Both the position numbers and the translations under genes were made by a program. From Cladocopium goreaui (Eukaryota; Sar; Dinophyceae; Suessiales; Symbiodiniaceae), in assembly GCA_947184155.2 (NCBI GenBank), contig CAMXCT020000466.1, forward strand, positions 1 through 64,000: 64,000 nucleotides of DNA, in the 5' to 3' direction. Under the pieces are notes generated by a model that made no database searches, was not told where the DNA came from, and saw only the letters and a program-made list of their open reading frames with translations. Below, in pieces: positions 62,020 through 64,000 of the stretch. How positions within the stretch are numbered: the first letter of the stretch is position 1; every line of letters starts with the position of its first letter.

Positions 62020-62600
62020 TTCCAAAACGCGGAGAGAGCCAACGTTCTGGGGTATGTCGATACATAACCAGTAACGCGAGGAAACCATGACATCATGTAT
62101 GCTATCTATAATTAGCCAAAACGTGGTCTTAACCAACGTTCTGGGACAGCAAGGACAAGAAGACAAACATATTGATGTCCATATTAAATGACACGCCTGT
62201 CTGTCGCATTCTAGGATATTTTCAGTCACTCCGTATATCCAAAACGTGGGGAGAGCCAACGTTCTGGCGTATGTCAATACAGACCAGTACGTGAGAAAAC
62301 TATGAAGTCGTGCATGCTAACTATAGCCAAAACGTGGTTTGAACCAACGTTCTGGGGCAGCAAAACTGAAATAAACAGCTTGATTTGCATATTCTATGAC
62401 ACGCATGACTGTCGCACTCGAGGAGGAAAGGTGTGTTATAAGGCATTCCTTCTTTCCAAAACGCGGAGAGAGCCAACGTTCTGGGGTATGTCAATACACA
62501 TCCATAATGTGAGGAAACCATGAAATCGTGTATGCCATCTATAGCCAAAACGTGGTCGGAACCAACGTTCTGGGACAGCAAGGACAAGAAGAGAAACATA
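62020..62600. repeat. About 215-bp tandem repeat with CCAACGTTCTGGG
   Basis: The block aaaacg(c/t)gg(a/g)gagagccaac followed by gttctgg starts at about 62026, 62240 and 62456. Each copy has a second block ccaaaacgtggt...aaccaacgttctggg about 85 bp on. Three copies, period 214-216. Confidence 0.75.
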
Positions 62601-64000
62601 TTGATGCCCATATTATTGGCTTTGGCTCTTTTGTTGCGCGCATCCACTCCTGGCAGATCGTGGCACGAGGACTATTTCTGTTTGCGGCAACAAGCACCTA
62701 CGAAAATTTACCAGGGTAAATTTTGCACTCGATGCTGCCGCTGCCAATCTCTTGGGATGGCATTAAGTCATTAAGTGCTTCAAAATTAGGAACGAAATCT
62801 ATGATGATTAGCTGGTGCTGAAAGGTTTTTTTCTTGTTTTTTTTCTAGTTTTAAACATCTTGAATTTTGTCTCACAATGTGGCATCGACGGCATGAAACC
62901 GCATGTGCCCTCCAATTTCCTTTTTGGCCCAATCCCCATTGACAGGGCATTTGGTTTACCCTAGGTCTGACGCCACCTGGCTGCCGACGTTGCAGCCCTT
63001 ACTTTTTGGTGTCAAATTTGCTGTTGGAAATGACGCATGTTATAGCGAAATTCAGTTGTGCTTTTGATAGCTTTCCATTGTTGCGTCAATGCCTGGGGTG
63101 AGCGGGCTGAACGGGGTTTGGTGAGATTTGGCATGGGCCAAACCTGTCAATTTGGCCGCGTTGAAGTTTTTCAACTATTTTCCATCGTAAAACAATAGTT
63201 TCACAATGGTTTGACAGTGGTTTTTGGATTTAAGAGTGGGAGGGGGCAAGCAAGAACATAAAATGTTATATATTTTATCTTATTTGGGTTTTAGTGTGTT
63301 TATTGTTTTGACACTGAACATTTGAGACCTGAAATTATCACGGGTGTTGTTTCAGGGTATTTATGTGTAAAACCAGCGCCGATAAAACCATGCGAAATTG
63401 GAATGCAAATGAAACGTCCAAATTTTGCACCATCAATTTCTTCGGATCTAATGGCAACCAACCGGAAAAAACATGAATGATGAATGTATATTTCAGATCC
63501 AATTGTGTTACCATGAAGGTGTCGATTTTGAAGGGTCAAAATTGACCCTACAAACAATTGCTCACTGTACTCATGGCAAGGATGACACGCACAAAACGAG
63601 ACGTGACAGTGCTTTTAGTGTCATGCAGTTCAACTCACATGGACATGAATAGCATGTCAGGATTTTCACTCGTGTGAGGCCCCTTTGGCACAAAAAGGTG
63701 AGAGTGTTCCCGATCACCCTTTGCATGGTAGCGGAGCTGAATACCGGCTTTGCTTGGACATTTTTGTGAACTCTGCAATTTGGACGTTGGAACAGCTGGA
63801 TTGGGTGACTTCATATACAGACGGCAAAATACTGGAAGTTGGACAAAAACTGGGGACTGTAGGTCCAATACAGGTGTCCCGCCTCCAGGTTGTTTTTCTG
63901 GAAGAAGTGTGCAAAACAATTTCAGCTGGCAGATCCATTTTGGGCAGTGGCAAATCGAGAAATTTCTGGTCACAACAGTGTTTTCCTTTTCTGCATTGAT
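62601..64000. other. Unassigned right end
   Basis: AT-richer than the left part. Short ORFs on both strands (for example 63685-63999 plus, overlapped by 63635-63973 minus) exclude each other and carry no motif. I see no repeat, RNA or gene I can support. Confidence 0.3.

Noticed and set aside
63635-63999. Overlapping 104-aa plus and 112-aa minus ORFs
   Set aside because: They exclude each other, and neither has a motif, a repeat match or coding-like continuity beyond its ends.
1-64000. Dinoflagellate spliced-leader relict sequence at gene starts
   Set aside because: I looked for the conserved ttttggctcaag core on both strands and saw no convincing match. gttggctcaag in the copia LTR is only a partial resemblance.

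Overview
The window looks like nuclear DNA of a dinoflagellate, most likely a Symbiodiniaceae alga. This is inferred from its content: a Ty1/copia element with methyltransferase-like and membrane ORFs, a DIRS-type tyrosine-recombinase retroelement, tRNA-derived SINEs, very dense tandem repeats, and candidate introns with GC donors and AG/G borders. I recognise no bacterial operons, no rRNA and no intact tRNA gene. Nearly everything identifiable is mobile or repeated DNA, and I see no complete single-copy host gene.

Layout. (1) 1-5.0 kb, minus strand: a long reading frame that leaves the window at base 1, with a weak USP-like cysteine segment and one frameshift, preceded by a decayed upstream ORF. 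A tRNA-derived SINE with a 21-bp target duplication lies at 5.0 kb. (2) 5.6-6.6 kb, plus strand: a broken 3' piece of a family-B helicase gene. (3) 6.6-18.1 kb, minus strand: two head-to-tail copies of a 'family A' element carrying a Upf1-like SF1 helicase. Each ends in a poly(A) tract, and the downstream copy is 5' truncated exactly at the upstream copy's poly(A). (4) 18.2-25.5 kb: a 3.47-kb tandem duplication with 3' exons of a small gene, a 47-bp minisatellite and 151-bp arrays, then an orphan first exon. (5) 25.6-39.2 kb, minus strand: a decayed 'family B' relative encoding, in 5'-3' order, a GT-A-like segment, a protein with a GHSAG serine-hydrolase motif, and an SF1 helicase. The helicase gene is split by a 3.9-kb repeat-rich insert (TAG microsatellite, 150-bp array, flanking palindromic direct repeats).

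(6) 39.7-61.9 kb: a 395-bp tandem satellite that has been hit by nested insertions. A 1.4-kb poly(A) retroposon sharing the family-A 3' end sits in one unit. A DIRS/PAT-like element (41655-61345) with split direct repeats A1-B1-A2-B2 sits in the next. A full-length Ty1/copia element (42104-52899, LTRs about 99 percent identical, TSD GACAG) interrupts the first ORF of the DIRS element. (7) 62-64 kb: short tandem repeats and unassigned sequence.

How the parts work together. The copia element has all the parts of a retrotransposon (PBS, Gag, protease, integrase, RT, RNase H, PPT) plus three unusual 3' modules: a basic/CCHC/proline-rich extension of Pol, a methyltransferase-like ORF and a membrane Cys-rich ORF. 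The DIRS element encodes a tyrosine recombinase, entered through a canonical A_AAA_AAC frameshift site, then Gag-like, methyltransferase-like and RT-RNase H domains in one frame broken by three stops. Families A and B share a helicase and C-terminal region. No reverse transcriptase is visible in them, yet family A ends in poly(A) like retroposed RNA. They are the best candidates for something undescribed.
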